Below the pieces are notes generated by a model, which was not told the origin of the DNA, ran no database searches, and saw only the letters and a program-made list of their open reading frames with translations. A program made the translations under genes and the position numbers. Shown piece after piece: positions 35,301-45,360 of a stretch of DNA of 64,000 nucleotides; the first letter of the stretch is position 1, and each line of letters begins with the position of its first letter. Source of the stretch: Branchiostoma floridae (taxonomy: Eukaryota; Chordata; Leptocardii; Amphioxiformes; Branchiostomatidae); assembly GCF_000003815.2 (NCBI RefSeq), contig NC_049981.1, forward strand, positions 17,607,062 to 17,671,061. The letters run 5' to 3'.

Positions 35301-37248
35301 CATATTTTCACATTAATTATGCAAATGAGATCATCATTTGCATGATAAATATGTATTGACATTTCTCTCTTTCTCAGCTACATATGTGACAAGTTTTAAA
35401 GTCCTATCATGGAATGTAGTGAATTTATAAAATATCCTCATTAATTATGCAAATTAGCTGTTGATTTGCATAATTGGTATCTCATTATGTAGGCCTTCAG
35501 TTACGCTACCAACATACCAAAAAACATGATGATCCGTCAACATGTTCATATTTTCTCATTAATTATGCAAATGAGGTCATCATTTGCATAATTGATATCT
35601 ATCGACATTTTTCTCCCTCCCAGCTACATATGTGACAAGTTTGAAAGTCCTATCATGGAATGCAGTGGATTTATAAAATGTCCTCATTAATTATGCAAAT
35701 TAGCTTTTGATTTGCATAATTAGTATACCATTCTGTAAGTCATCACTCATTCTATCTACATACCAAAAATCATGACGATCCGTCAACACGTTGTAGAGTT
35801 ATTCTCGTCTAAAGTTTGAAAGGAAACCGGCGCCTGCAGTTCCAAAAAAGCCGCTAGGGGGCCCAAACTCACAGCACTTACTCTCTGCCTCGAGGGCTAT
35901 CTACCACTCAAAAATTATGACCACAGCATGTCCAGAACACGAGATTTAAAAAATTGAGTTTCCGCTGCAGTACCTTAGCAAGCCGCTAGGGGGCCCATTA
36001 TCGAACTTGACCTTCGTTTTCCCTACCCCTACCCACCTACCAAATATCATCAGGATCCATCCAAGGCTTCTCGAGTTATGCTGTTGACACACAGACACAC
36101 ACACACACAGACACACAAACACGCCCAAAACATAACCTTAGCCATTCTGGCAAAGGTAACAACACAATAATATCCCAAAGAACGTGTGGCTGCTTTTTAG
36201 ATATCATTTTCATATACATATACTTTGAGGGTAACCGGTCGTTTCGTTACATCGCCCTTTCAACATAATTGCTAAGGATAAATCACTTACTAATGATAGT
36301 ATGAACGAACGTGCTGCTTCATGCTGGATCTTTATCACAGCTGAGTGATGTTGAAGCTGGTGGAGCGACAGTCTTCACTCGTCTGAATCTGACCGTCCCT
36401 GCTGTCAAGGTAGGGAACCCCGGGCCCGTACTCAGATATAAATGATTCTTCGTTATGTTATCTAGCCGGCCTGCCTAACTGATTACCCCACCTCGGGGGA
36501 ACCTACTGGTGGTTGTATGGCTTTGTTAGAAACTTTGAGATGACATTGTTCAGCTTGTTTTCGCACAGTACACAAAGACCAGGAATATGAAATAATGTTG
36601 CAAATATGCTAAATAGTTGTTGTATAGATCATTCACATGACGGTTTTGTCTTGAAAAATCTTTTAAATGTTGGGGCCCAAATCACCCATAGTGCAGCTTT
36701 GAGTATAAATGTGCAAAGTTTAACTGTTGTTATTGTGCTTTGACATCAATACATATCGTATATGATACACTTCTTTTCATTTTGGACAGCGTTGTCAACA
36801 CTGCATTAACTATCTATGCATATCATAAGTAAATACTTTACGTTTGGGAACACATCTGTAAGCAGCGACACCTATAGCTGCAGTGCATTGTGAACCAGTC
36901 ATTTGCCCGGAGGAAGGGTCACCGAAACATCGGCTGTGACATCATGTCTTGCTTCTGAGTTAAGAACCGTAACTTGTTAATGAGTAATAATTTTCAACAT
37001 GATTTCCTTCCCCTTGTTATTTTTCAGAACAGTGCAGTGTTATTTCATGACTTAAAAAGGTCTCTAGAATTTGAGAAGGATTCGGAGCATGCTGGCTGCC
37101 CTGTTCTTATGGGCTCGAAATGGAGTAAGATGTCTTTTTTTCCACAGAGAGAGAGAAAGAGAGAGTATGTGTGCGTGTGTGTGTGTTGTTGTGTGCGTGT
37201 GTATGTTTGCGCGTATGTGTGAGCGTGTGTGTGTTTGTACGTGCGTGC

Positions 37249-37297
<49 letters not shown>

Positions 37298-37879
37298 TGT
37301 GTCTGCGTCTGTGTGTTTGTGTGTCTGTGTCTGCGTCTGTGTGTTTGTGTGTGTGTGCGTGCGTGCGTGCGTGTGTGTGCGAGCGAGTTTGTTCCCACTG
37401 GCTCGGTTCCAAGTTTGCTCCAATACTAATTTGTAACTGGAGACAGGAAGGATGCCAAGGTACATCTAGTGTGCGTCCAAATTTCAGGACGGTGATGCAT
37501 TCGTTATGTGTCAAAGGCGAAGGCCCCGAACCCGAAACCAGTTTTAATGTAGACCGTGCACAGTACGTTTTAATGTCGACCGTACACAGTACGTTTTAAT
37601 GTCGACCGTGCACAGTACGTTTTCGGACGCAAACCAGTTTTAATGTCGACCGTGCACAGTACGTTTTCGGACGCAATTTATTTATGTCTCAGTGGTCTTC
37701 ACCTTTGACATATTACCCAAAATGCATCGCGAATGCATATACACCACAGAACTCCTTATGATGCTCAAATATGACTTACCCGATCTGATACTTTTGTTCA
37801 TTCCACAGTAGCCAACAAGTGGATACATGCGCATGGGAACGAGTTCAGGTGGCCATGTGGTCTCGCACCGGAAGAGTGA
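26304..37879 (+). CDS. P4HA: Prolyl 4-hydroxylase alpha subunit
   Basis: Thirteen exons: 26304-26488, 29399-29529, 29744-30135, 30385-30427, 30784-30935, 31492-31665, 32043-32110, 33092-33197, 33726-33779, 34281-34337, 36341-36409, 37028-37124, 37809-37879. They give 532 aa, close to human P4HA1. Order: signal peptide (cleavage probably after RTDA), N-terminal dimerisation helices, the TPR-like peptide-substrate domain (exons 2-5), then the 2-oxoglutarate/Fe(II) dioxygenase domain. The iron ligands are His and Asp of EPHVDYF and the His of SEHAGCPVL; the lysine ten residues later (GSKW) fits the 2-oxoglutarate anchor. In the ER this subunit joins protein disulfide isomerase and hydroxylates proline in collagen X-Pro-Gly. 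There is no KDEL, as expected because the beta subunit supplies it. The donor of exon 5 (GTTGGC) is weak. The vertebrate paralogue group is not resolved. Confidence 0.95.
26920..27215 (+). mobile_element. tRNA-derived SINE, copy B, in P4HA intron 1
   Basis: An A-box-like AACCAAGCGCTCGG and a B-box-like GGGCTCGAGACC are followed by CCTCGGAAAGGCATTTTC, CGTCCCTCGGATAGGACG, AGGTCTCGTGT, GAGAGCCACACCTCGAACAC and GAGTGGATCAA, the same order as copy A. A tail-like segment TTACGCCATGAGGCGG near 27278 also occurs near 57970. Confidence 0.75.
27327..28429 (+). mobile_element. Hairpin-ended octamer element in P4HA intron 1
   Basis: It starts ACTAGAGTTCGGCGACCTCA and then TACCTCCAAG. It ends with an ACAC/CAGA-rich tract and the hairpin ACCTCCAT-TTTTTC-ATGGAGGT. 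About six exact octamers (ATGCAAAT or complement) lie in the body. It has the same architecture as the copies at 8963, 21943 and 34852, but belongs to the TACCTCCA subfamily. Confidence 0.75.
29612..29650. repeat. (GT)n microsatellite
   Basis: An interrupted GT run between P4HA exons 2 and 3. Confidence 0.8.
31746..31890. repeat. (TA)n and (GGTT)n simple repeats in P4HA intron 6
   Basis: TA dinucleotides at about 31752-31772 and GGTT tetranucleotides at about 31859-31890. Just upstream (31686-31712) TTACCTCCGTGCGTATGGAGGTATT has the form of the terminal hairpin of the octamer elements, so a reverse fragment of one may start there. Confidence 0.7.
32440..32939. mobile_element. PIF/Harbinger-like TIR element, copy 1 (P4HA intron 7)
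   Basis: Terminal inverted repeats of about 30 bases start GGCCACAGCAAGTAAATTTT at the left and close with AAATTTACTTGCTGTGGCC at the right. The 3-bp duplication TTA flanks both sides. A subterminal GGATGACATCC / GGATGTCATCC pair continues the inverted repeat. There is no transposase. It is a sibling of the element at 44412. Confidence 0.75.
34852..36158 (+). mobile_element. Hairpin-ended octamer element in P4HA intron 10
   Basis: It starts ACTAGAGTTCCACGAACACA then TACCTTTGCCA, and ends with a CA-rich tract and the hairpin ACCTTAGCCA-TTC-TGGCAAAGGT. Its body is about six tandem modules of TTAATTATGCAAAT ... ATTTGCATAAT and carries about eleven exact octamers. It is the longest of the four copies. 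Confidence 0.8.
37160..37385. repeat. Long (GT)n-type microsatellite in the last P4HA intron
   Basis: GT repeats with interspersed GTGC, GTCT and GTTT units begin about 35 bases after the donor of exon 12 (37125) and run for over 200 bases. The stop-free frames here on both strands are artefacts of the repeat. Confidence 0.9.
37540..37680. repeat. Short tandem repeat with TTTTAATGTCGACCGTG and CACAGTACG words
   Basis: Four copies of TTTTAATGT(C/A)GACCGT followed by (G/A)CACAGTACG occur in a row, the last two separated by GTTTTCGGACGCAAACCAG. The repeat lies in the last P4HA intron, about 130 bases before exon 13. Confidence 0.8.
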
Positions 37880-40657
37880 GGACATCACACCTACAATGCC
37901 ACACTGAAGAAAGTATAACACACAAAGGCAGAAAGACACAAAACCTTTAAAAGAGGAACATTCTTTTATTTGTAACAACTCTCAAGCCATGATATTACAT
38001 ATCATTTGATATAATTGACTTTGTTAAAATGCTTTCACCTATCCAGGAGTGGAGTAAAGATTGCCAGTCGAATCAAGAACGAGTGAAGCGTAATAATTAT
38101 TGTGCTACAATGATGTAGAGAATGTCACCATACATGCAATTGTGATTCTCAAGTTTACAACGTGTAAAAAAACATCTCTCACGTCTTATGTTTATCAAAA
38201 GTTTCTTAATGCAATCTTGTACAATTTCATTTTATTGGATTTCGATGCCTCCATGCACTCTACCGTCTATTTGATAACAGTGACGTTATGGAAATTATGT
38301 ACATGTATGATTTATCCAAATTCATCCTCATGGTTATGTATCTTTAGAATACTTTATTACTACTTACAATAATACTCCATTTGTCATTATCCTATACATT
38401 CAATGGTCCGACACTAGAGCTTACTATGTGGCTGTGTCACGGAGAACAATTTGGGTTAAGGTATTTCACCTGGCTATATTGGCATTTTGACCTTCCAATC
38501 TTTTCTCATTAATGAATTAAGAAAGAATGGGACCGTAACGAATATTGATAGAAGGGCATGGAAGAATTTTGAATCTGATTTTTGGGGGCCATATGGATGA
38601 CGTGATCAGGTTTTATTGCCCCTGATATTATTTTTCTATGAGAACATACAGCACTTTGGTACATACTACTGCAATGAAACTATGTTTTTCATGTGCATAA
38701 TAATGAAAGCTACAAACTCACGGTTGCGCAAATTGATATCTTCTAATTATCTGTTGTGATTAGAAAATTATTGTTTTCATCTAATTAAAAAAAGAACCCA
38801 AACTTTGCAAGCATCCATCTAATAATTCTTTAGTAGGTTATTATTTGGTGTGAATTGCAAGCGGAAATATATTATACGGACTTTCAGTGCTTCAAAGTTG
38901 GGCAAAATTTCAGGGTTTTTTTAAAACTGTTACAACGTGAAAATGGTGTATTGTATTCAGGTTGCCCATGACCTTAGATTTTACAGAAGATTTCTCTTAT
39001 CAGCACATTCTGATTTTGTTGGTAAGTTAAAGCATTGATCAGTACTAGTGCCCTAAAGTTGGGCAATTTTTATGTTTTTTACGTGCCGAAATCTGGGAAA
39101 ATGGCCTATAAACTTCTTTGGCCTGTTGCCATAGCAACGAGAGGTTTTGAGCAAAATGAAAGCTATTTTGAGGGGTTGTGTAGCAAGTACTATCATTGTG
39201 CAAAATATGAGCGAAATCGATTTTTTACCCCAGCCACCATGAGTGTTTGACCTTTACAGAGTACATTCGCTCAAAAGTGATCAGACCGGTTTGATCAAGA
39301 TAAGTGACCACGACAACGTGGCGGATCGGCACTGAAATGTCTCTAACATTGCTGTCCGAACTGTAAAGGTGGGACTATATCCACTGTATCCTGCAACTCC
39401 CAACATTGAATTGAGATACTTACTATACGTTCTATTCTTAGTATAAGCTAGGTCTCCGGAGAAGGTTGGCAACGCCAGAAAGTTAAAATTGCACATTTCG
39501 CTCTAGAAGCCATGCGCCGCATATCTGCTTCTGTGTTACAAGACTTTATGACATGTCATACCTGTGACGCGAAAACGTTCGATACGGGTGTTCCGGACAG
39601 TGTGATAACTTCAGTATCACACAGGGTCGAAAGTTTTATCACACAGGCTTCCTTCGAGTAAATCTAACCATTTCGAACGGGCCGAGTGTGGCACGTTGGC
39701 AATTCGAATACCTGATTCGGACGTTGAAACATTGCTGTTGTTACACTTTTTGTTCGAGTGCACAAAATTTTGTTCAACTTCTGGCGCATTTCGCATCAAA
39801 ACATGGGTTTTCTCAGGTGGGCATGACATAAACAAATTTTATAAAATACAACACGGTGTATTCCGCATCACCCTCGGCCCCAGCCCTCCCGCGGGTCGGA
39901 TCCACCACCCTCCGGCCTTCGGGCCCAGCCCTCCCGCGGGTCGGATCACCCTCCGGCCTTCGGCGATCCGACCCACGGTCGGGCTGGTACCTCAGGTGAT
40001 ACGGAATACACCATGTTGTATTTTATATAGAACAACTTCTACGTTCACACATAGCCTATCTCACTCACTGAAAGAGAGTTTCTTTTCAAAGAACTTGTTA
40101 GGTCGTTAGGAGAGTTGCGCCGTAGGACAAATAAGACTCTGACTCATATACACACACAGAAGTTGGGCGAACTTACACGCGTATCGAATAGCATAGGTCC
40201 CTCTTTGACGCCACTTTATTTTTTCCGAATACACAAAAATAGACATCGTGCACAATTGAAGGTCACATGATACTGTCGGCTTCACTCAAAAGCAAGCCAC
40301 AAGTGCAATGCTTGTCGGTCTCACCTGTGGCCTCCTGGTGTCAGATGTGGCAGTTCGCCATACATAGTTCAAGTGCCTCATCAAAAGTGAGCGGATGTTA
40401 GAAAACATGCAATGCAATGTTACGAAACTGCCTGCGTCAACTGCACTTCAAGGATGATGTATAATTTCAGATTAGATAGTTTGGTCTGGAAGTCGATTCG
40501 TAGTACCGGAAGGGTTATTCCTTTATTTGTACATTATTTTATGAAATGTGGCGATACAATTCGAAGTGCGATTTTTATGGTCTTAATAAAGCAATCGGCG
40601 CGAAATTCAAGTCCTACTTTAGATTTAAAAATGTCGGCGAATTTTTTTCTATTCTAG
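37880..40657. other. Intergenic region between P4HA and the sulfotransferase-like gene
   Basis: It begins with the P4HA 3' UTR, which has no clear AATAAA close to the stop codon. It also holds an RFX-type X-box palindrome (39125-39138), a small hairpin GTGTGATA...TATCACAC near 39600-39623, and a GC-rich inverted-repeat element (39841-40026). No coding exon was supported. Confidence 0.5.
39841..40026. mobile_element. 186-bp inverted-repeat element with GC-rich core
   Basis: The 32-base ends are near-perfect inverted repeats: ATAAAATACAACACGGTGTA at the left, and TACACCATGTTGTATTTTAT at the right, with two differences over the full arm. The core contains tandem copies of CAGCCCTCCCGCGGGTCGGA and CCTCCGGCCTTCGG, in sharp contrast to the A/T-rich ends and flanks. 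Confidence 0.75.
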
Positions 40658-40667
40658 ACACTCCAAA

Positions 40668-43600
40668 ATGGCATATCTTAGGCAAGTACACTGCAAGAGA
40701 ATGTTCCACCGGAGGGGATATCACCAGTGGGATCGAACCCAATTCATCGACTTCGAGCCAGCTGGAGACATAGTGCACGTGCCCGACCCAGCGGAATTTT
40801 TCCGAGATCACGGTCACGACTACTACGTGTGCTGTGCCGACATGGAGGCCAACACACTCGTTTTGGCGAAGTCGAAAGAGATTTCCAAGACGAGGAAAGC
40901 TCCTTTCTTCCACGAGGTAAGAGACTTAAATTACAAAAAGGGAACCCTGGTACTTTATTACCTCCATGAAAAATGGAGGTATTGTTTTCGGTGTGAATCG
41001 ATTTTGCACGATTAGTTCTGCCGAAAGCTTTGCAGGCTTTTTTCGTTTCAGCAGGGACAGAGACTGCAATATTGATTAAGCAATAAAGTTTGACTTTTAG
41101 GGTTCTAATTTGCATAATCAAGGTGAAAGTGTCACAATTCCATAGTGACAGATGGTGGGGATTACGTACTTGGAACATGTGCAAGTTGATTAAAAGTACA
41201 CACCACATAGCTGAATATAAATCTTAACCGTTGTCCATAAAGTAGTCTAAATCTTTAATTAAAATTGATATATATTATCAATAGATTCTACCTTAACTGC
41301 CATGTATACACAAGTTGCAATGCACCGTACTTGTTACAGCTGCTGTGTAATAAAGTTCTCCCTCCTACTTTTGATTTCAGGCACTGCGTCTTGATGCTGA
41401 ACAAGTGCTGGTTATACCTTTTTCTCTGTTACCAGGAGTGGCTGCTGAGGTTGCTAAGGACGTTGGACACATTACTACTGTATTCCTCTTCCATACAAGT
41501 ACGTAACGTAAAGGGGTATCTAACTGCAATACGGTACGTTAGTGACTGTTAGCGACTGACGTTTGCCAACGTACCACAAACAGGCAAATTTGTACAATGT
41601 TTGATGTCACATAAAACATCTGGTAAGAACCATTAAAAAAGGATGGCACATTACTAAGTATTTTTAAATATTTTGTAAACGGTAGGTGTAGTGTGGCATA
41701 GCTTTAGTTCTTCTGTTTCTCCCACTTTTCAGTGCCGCTACAACAGTACAAGTAATGATTCTCACGTTGAGATAAAGGCATCTCTTTTCATACGCGGTTG
41801 GACCCAACTGCACTTTGAAGTCTTTCTGTCAGCTTTGTACCAAGTTTATCGGCAAAATATACAATAGCATTGCATATATGGAAAGGTACAAACATGTGCC
41901 TTGGAAAGTAAAAATGCCAGTCACTGTAAAAAAAACGTTAATAGCGTCACACATTTTCTAAACAGTGCGTTGCGGTTCAACATTGCTGGTGAAAGCCCTG
42001 GAAGCCAGCCGCGCCATGAACACCCTTTCCGAATCTGACATTTACACCAGCATCTGCCAGTATGTGGTTACAAAGAAGGACATCACCGAGAATGACATGG
42101 GGATGCTTTATGACGTCATTCGACACGCTAACACCCTCTTCAACTACACACTCTGGCGGGAAAACCCGTCCAACACAGTGACGTGTTACAAAATGCGTGG
42201 ACAGGTTAGTCAGAACCTACAGAACTATAATAGCTTGAACTGTCCACGGTGCACTGTCATAATTCCGATGAATCCACATCAAATGATGAAATGTTACTAA
42301 TAATCTTCTTGGTGAAAGTAACGATGCCTTCTCAAGAATGTTTTGAATAATTAACTTGGATAAAATGATATCCGTCTTCTATTTTAAGAACGAGCAACAG
42401 AAACTGACAACTTCTTTGCGAAATACAAGTGTGCGGTTGTGTCTTCTTAGTTGAACACCACTAACAACCACAAAGGACCACAAACGGGTCTAATGTGCAG
42501 TTCACACGGGGCAAGGACCTTGTGTTACCCTCTGGATATGTTGTTTATGCAAGTATAGATTTAAAAAAAAGAGAAGCAAAGTCTTATGTATTTACCTTTT
42601 TCAAGTTATTCCTAGTCTGTGTAACGCAAACTCCGCTATCCGGAGCTTGTAGACTCCTCCCCGCAATGTACGACGGGCCTGAGAAGCGCGATTAAATCAG
42701 GCTAAGTTATTCCTATCGTTTTATGACTGCGTACTTGTGCTGAAATAAACTCTGAATCTAGAAGTATCAATAGTTGATAACGTTAAAGTTGTGTTGCTCT
42801 TTGGTCTATGGTCTAACACTGATAGCATTCATTGTCTTGCCGTCCTATCGTTTGTCGAGCTTGAAAAAAGGTGTAATGCTGGATGCAAAACCCAAATGAC
42901 GATCCAATATGGTGGACAGAAGAGCTTTATATTTTGAAACGACCAGGATAATAAACAGCTTAGACATAGACATGAACATAGACAATTTTAAGTGTCATTA
43001 AGGGTGCTTACCCCACGCAAGCTGCATACTAGACCCGTTTGTGGTTGTTTCGGCGGAGGTCTGTCAGTGACAAGTTTGTGTTTTATTGACAGTAGATGCG
43101 TTTGCCATCAATAAGAAATTCTTCTGCATTTTGAAAATTCTGTGTATGTTTGGATGGTACGGTCGCAGTGTGTTCTTTGTCCATTCACCTTTGTCATCTT
43201 TATCCTTGCATCCACAGGTCACTTCAATAGCAGACATACTGCACAAGGCCTTGCCGGATGTTAAGACCGTCCTTCTGTACCGGGGCCTTGCTGGTACTGT
43301 GGACTCTTACGCACGCATGATTACCGGAGGGAGCTATTGGAAGTACTGGCTGCTTACAGCACTCAAGCTGGATTACAACGAGAGTAGAAAAATAGCCGTC
43401 ATGGGCGCGTCCCCTCCATGGGAAAATCCCGTTTTCGCGTCATTACCGGTTCCGCACGGCATCGTCTGGTTTACGGCATGCGTCTGGCTGGAGCTGATGC
43501 AGAAAGCAGTCGAGATGACAGAGCCTGGCTCTTCTCAAAGGTTTCATGTGGTTCTGAGATACGAAGATTTGTATTTGCACAAGGAGGCAATGGTGTTGAA

Positions 43601-43835
43601 GGTACTTGATTGCCTTGACATCAAATGCGGCGACAAAGATGCCGGGCGGAAGATTAGAGAGGCTTTTGGTGTCAACAGTCAGGCAGGACATATGATCGCC
43701 AGTAGGGGGCCTGCCGGTGGGGAAAGCTGGTTAGGGAAATGGGAGATAGCCATTCTTTCTGAGATTCTTTCATATGCCAACGTAGGGATCGATAAGCCAG
43801 ATTTTACCCTCAATGGGACTCTCACCATTGTTTAA
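40668..43835 (+). CDS. Sulfotransferase-like protein
   Basis: Exons 40668-40916, 41381-41498, 41966-42204 and 43218-43835 splice in phase (0, 1, 0) to about 407 aa. The exon 2-3 junction creates a P-loop-like MRCGSTLLVKAL, the position of the 5'-phosphosulfate-binding loop in PAPS-dependent sulfotransferases. The segment LLYRGLAGTVDSYARM in exon 4 fits the 3'-phosphate-binding R...S motif, and RYEDLYLHKEAM is the usual later landmark. No signal peptide or membrane anchor is visible, so a cytosolic enzyme is possible, but the N-terminus is uncertain. A strong polypyrimidine tract and AG lie at 40641-40657, 11 bases before the chosen ATG, so an upstream exon is likely. Acceptor substrate unknown. 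The first 120 residues match no domain I recognise. Confidence 0.75.
40964..41210 (-). mobile_element. Fragment of a hairpin-ended octamer element in intron 1 of the sulfotransferase-like gene
   Basis: TTACCTCCATGAAAAATGGAGGTATTGTTTTCGGTGTG begins at about 40959 (shown in two parts elsewhere as ACCTCCAT...ATGGAGGT). This is the terminal hairpin and adjoining tract of the TACCTCCA subfamily in reverse. The rest of the element is short or decayed; one TTTGCATAAT word is at about 41110. Confidence 0.5.
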
Positions 43836-43896
43836 TGTTTACCCGTTCCTTCAAAGGGCGCGATTGCATTCGTCGCAGGTCTTCGTCCGATTTTGT

Positions 43897-43898
<2 letters not shown>

Positions 43899-43959
<61 letters not shown>

Positions 43960-44046
43960 GATAATGATAATGATGATAATGATGATGATGATGATGATGA
44001 TGATAATAATAATAATAATGATAATAATAATAATAATAATAATAAT
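43899..44046. repeat. (ATA/ATG)n trinucleotide microsatellite
   Basis: Runs of ATA, ATGATA and ATG trinucleotides about 150 bases long start 64 bases after the sulfotransferase-like stop codon, inside the likely 3' UTR. The stop-free poly-Ile and poly-Asn frames are artefacts. Confidence 0.9.
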
Positions 44047-44411
44047 TTGCTTCATATTTTGTTCGATTTTGTTCATTTCGTTCCGTTTCTATATAACGTT
44101 ACTAGTATTCCATGATGATGATGTATTCCATTTCGCTCCATTTCGCACTTTCTGTACATTTAATTTCCTTCAATTTTGTTCCATTTCGTTCAGCTTTGTG
44201 TACATCCTGGAAAAGATGTTGATTGAGCGATATATACATTATAAGCGTTATGAAACTAAACTGATCTAACCACTGGAAGAGTTGGGACTTACCCAAAATT
44301 ACGGCTGACAAAATTAAGCTTGTTCACGGAATGGACTCTATTGCAGATTCCTGGACGTGACATCAGAAGTATGTTCAGCACAAGACCACAAGACTAACAT
44401 GTCTTTTATTA

Positions 44412-44928
44412 AGGCCACAGCAAGTAAATCTTATGGATGACATCAGCGCGCGCATTAATTTTCGCCTGATTTCAGAAAAAAACGATTTTTTTCGTCTGCA
44501 GGGATGGTCAACATGACGATAAAGTACCAAAATGAGCAAATATATTGTGTTGCAGCCTAATCATTGTAATTGTAGAAGTGACACTTGCGAGGTACCCAGG
44601 ACTGCAGTTGTATAGAAATGAAACTTATTGGATAGTTGTAAAATTGACACCAACATGGAAGCTATGAGTGTGGTTACTTTGTTGGTGATGCCAGTCTACC
44701 ACACTAGTGTCATTTTTGCCACATCAGTACATGTCTTAAACACATGAATGAATGCCTTGTTGGCTCTGATACCATGTTTTGTACTTTAAATTCTTTTTGC
44801 AACAGTCATCACAACTTTATGGTGCCTATTTTTGAAAATGTAGCCATCTTGTTTTTTTTCGCCCTATCGCACTATTTTTGCAGTCCTAGGAGGATGTCAT
44901 CCATGATTTACTTGCTGTGGCCTAATGT
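44412..44928. mobile_element. PIF/Harbinger-like TIR element, copy 2
   Basis: The left end reads GGCCACAGCAAGTAAATCTT and the right end ATTTACTTGCTGTGGCC. The 3-bp duplication TAA flanks both sides. The family is the same as at 32440, with the same subterminal GGATGACATC / GATGTCATCC pair and the shared interior words GAAGTGACAC and ACACTAGTGTC. Confidence 0.75.
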
Positions 44929-45360
44929 CGAATAAACAATTTACGGGTCTTTTGGCAAGGAACTGTATCTCAAAATAAAAACTTATTCCATAAACGTTAG
45001 ACAAATGAGTGCAGCCGAGAGAAATTGTCTTGATAACGTTGCGTTTTTCCGTTACAAACGTCTAAAAGACATTCTAGCTGAACTTTTGCTTTTTTAGCGT
45101 GGAAAACTTCATTCTGTAGTGACAGTGATAGAATATGGCATGAAGTGTAGCAACATGTGACCAATGGAGAGATAACTCTTCGACTACTAGAACTTTAGGT
45201 GTTGTGCCCTATCCTGTAAGCTTGACCAACGTGAACAACGACATAATTTTACATAACGCTAGACCAACTCCGAGGTGTAATGTACTAGCCCGTAAACCCG
45301 ACCACCCCGAGATATAACAGATAATGTACTCCCCCGTGACCTCTGCCCTCCGTAGACATC

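Larger units (their letters stand above)
43836..45360. other. Intergenic region between the sulfotransferase-like gene and the four-pass membrane gene
   Basis: It contains the 3' UTR of the upstream gene, a trinucleotide microsatellite, and a TIR element. From about 44930 to 45360 no repeat was recognised, and this stretch probably contains the promoter of the next gene. Confidence 0.5.

Noticed and set aside
37045-37599. Open frames rich in Val-Cys or His-Thr
   Set aside because: Translation of the (GT)n microsatellite in the last P4HA intron.
40546-40773. Frame starting at 40546 that overlaps exon 1 of the sulfotransferase-like gene
   Set aside because: It is in a different frame from the exon that splices correctly to 41381; the strong acceptor at 40641-40657 cuts through it.
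43813-44269. Poly-Ile, poly-Asn and Asp-rich frames
   Set aside because: Translation of the trinucleotide microsatellite after the sulfotransferase-like stop codon.
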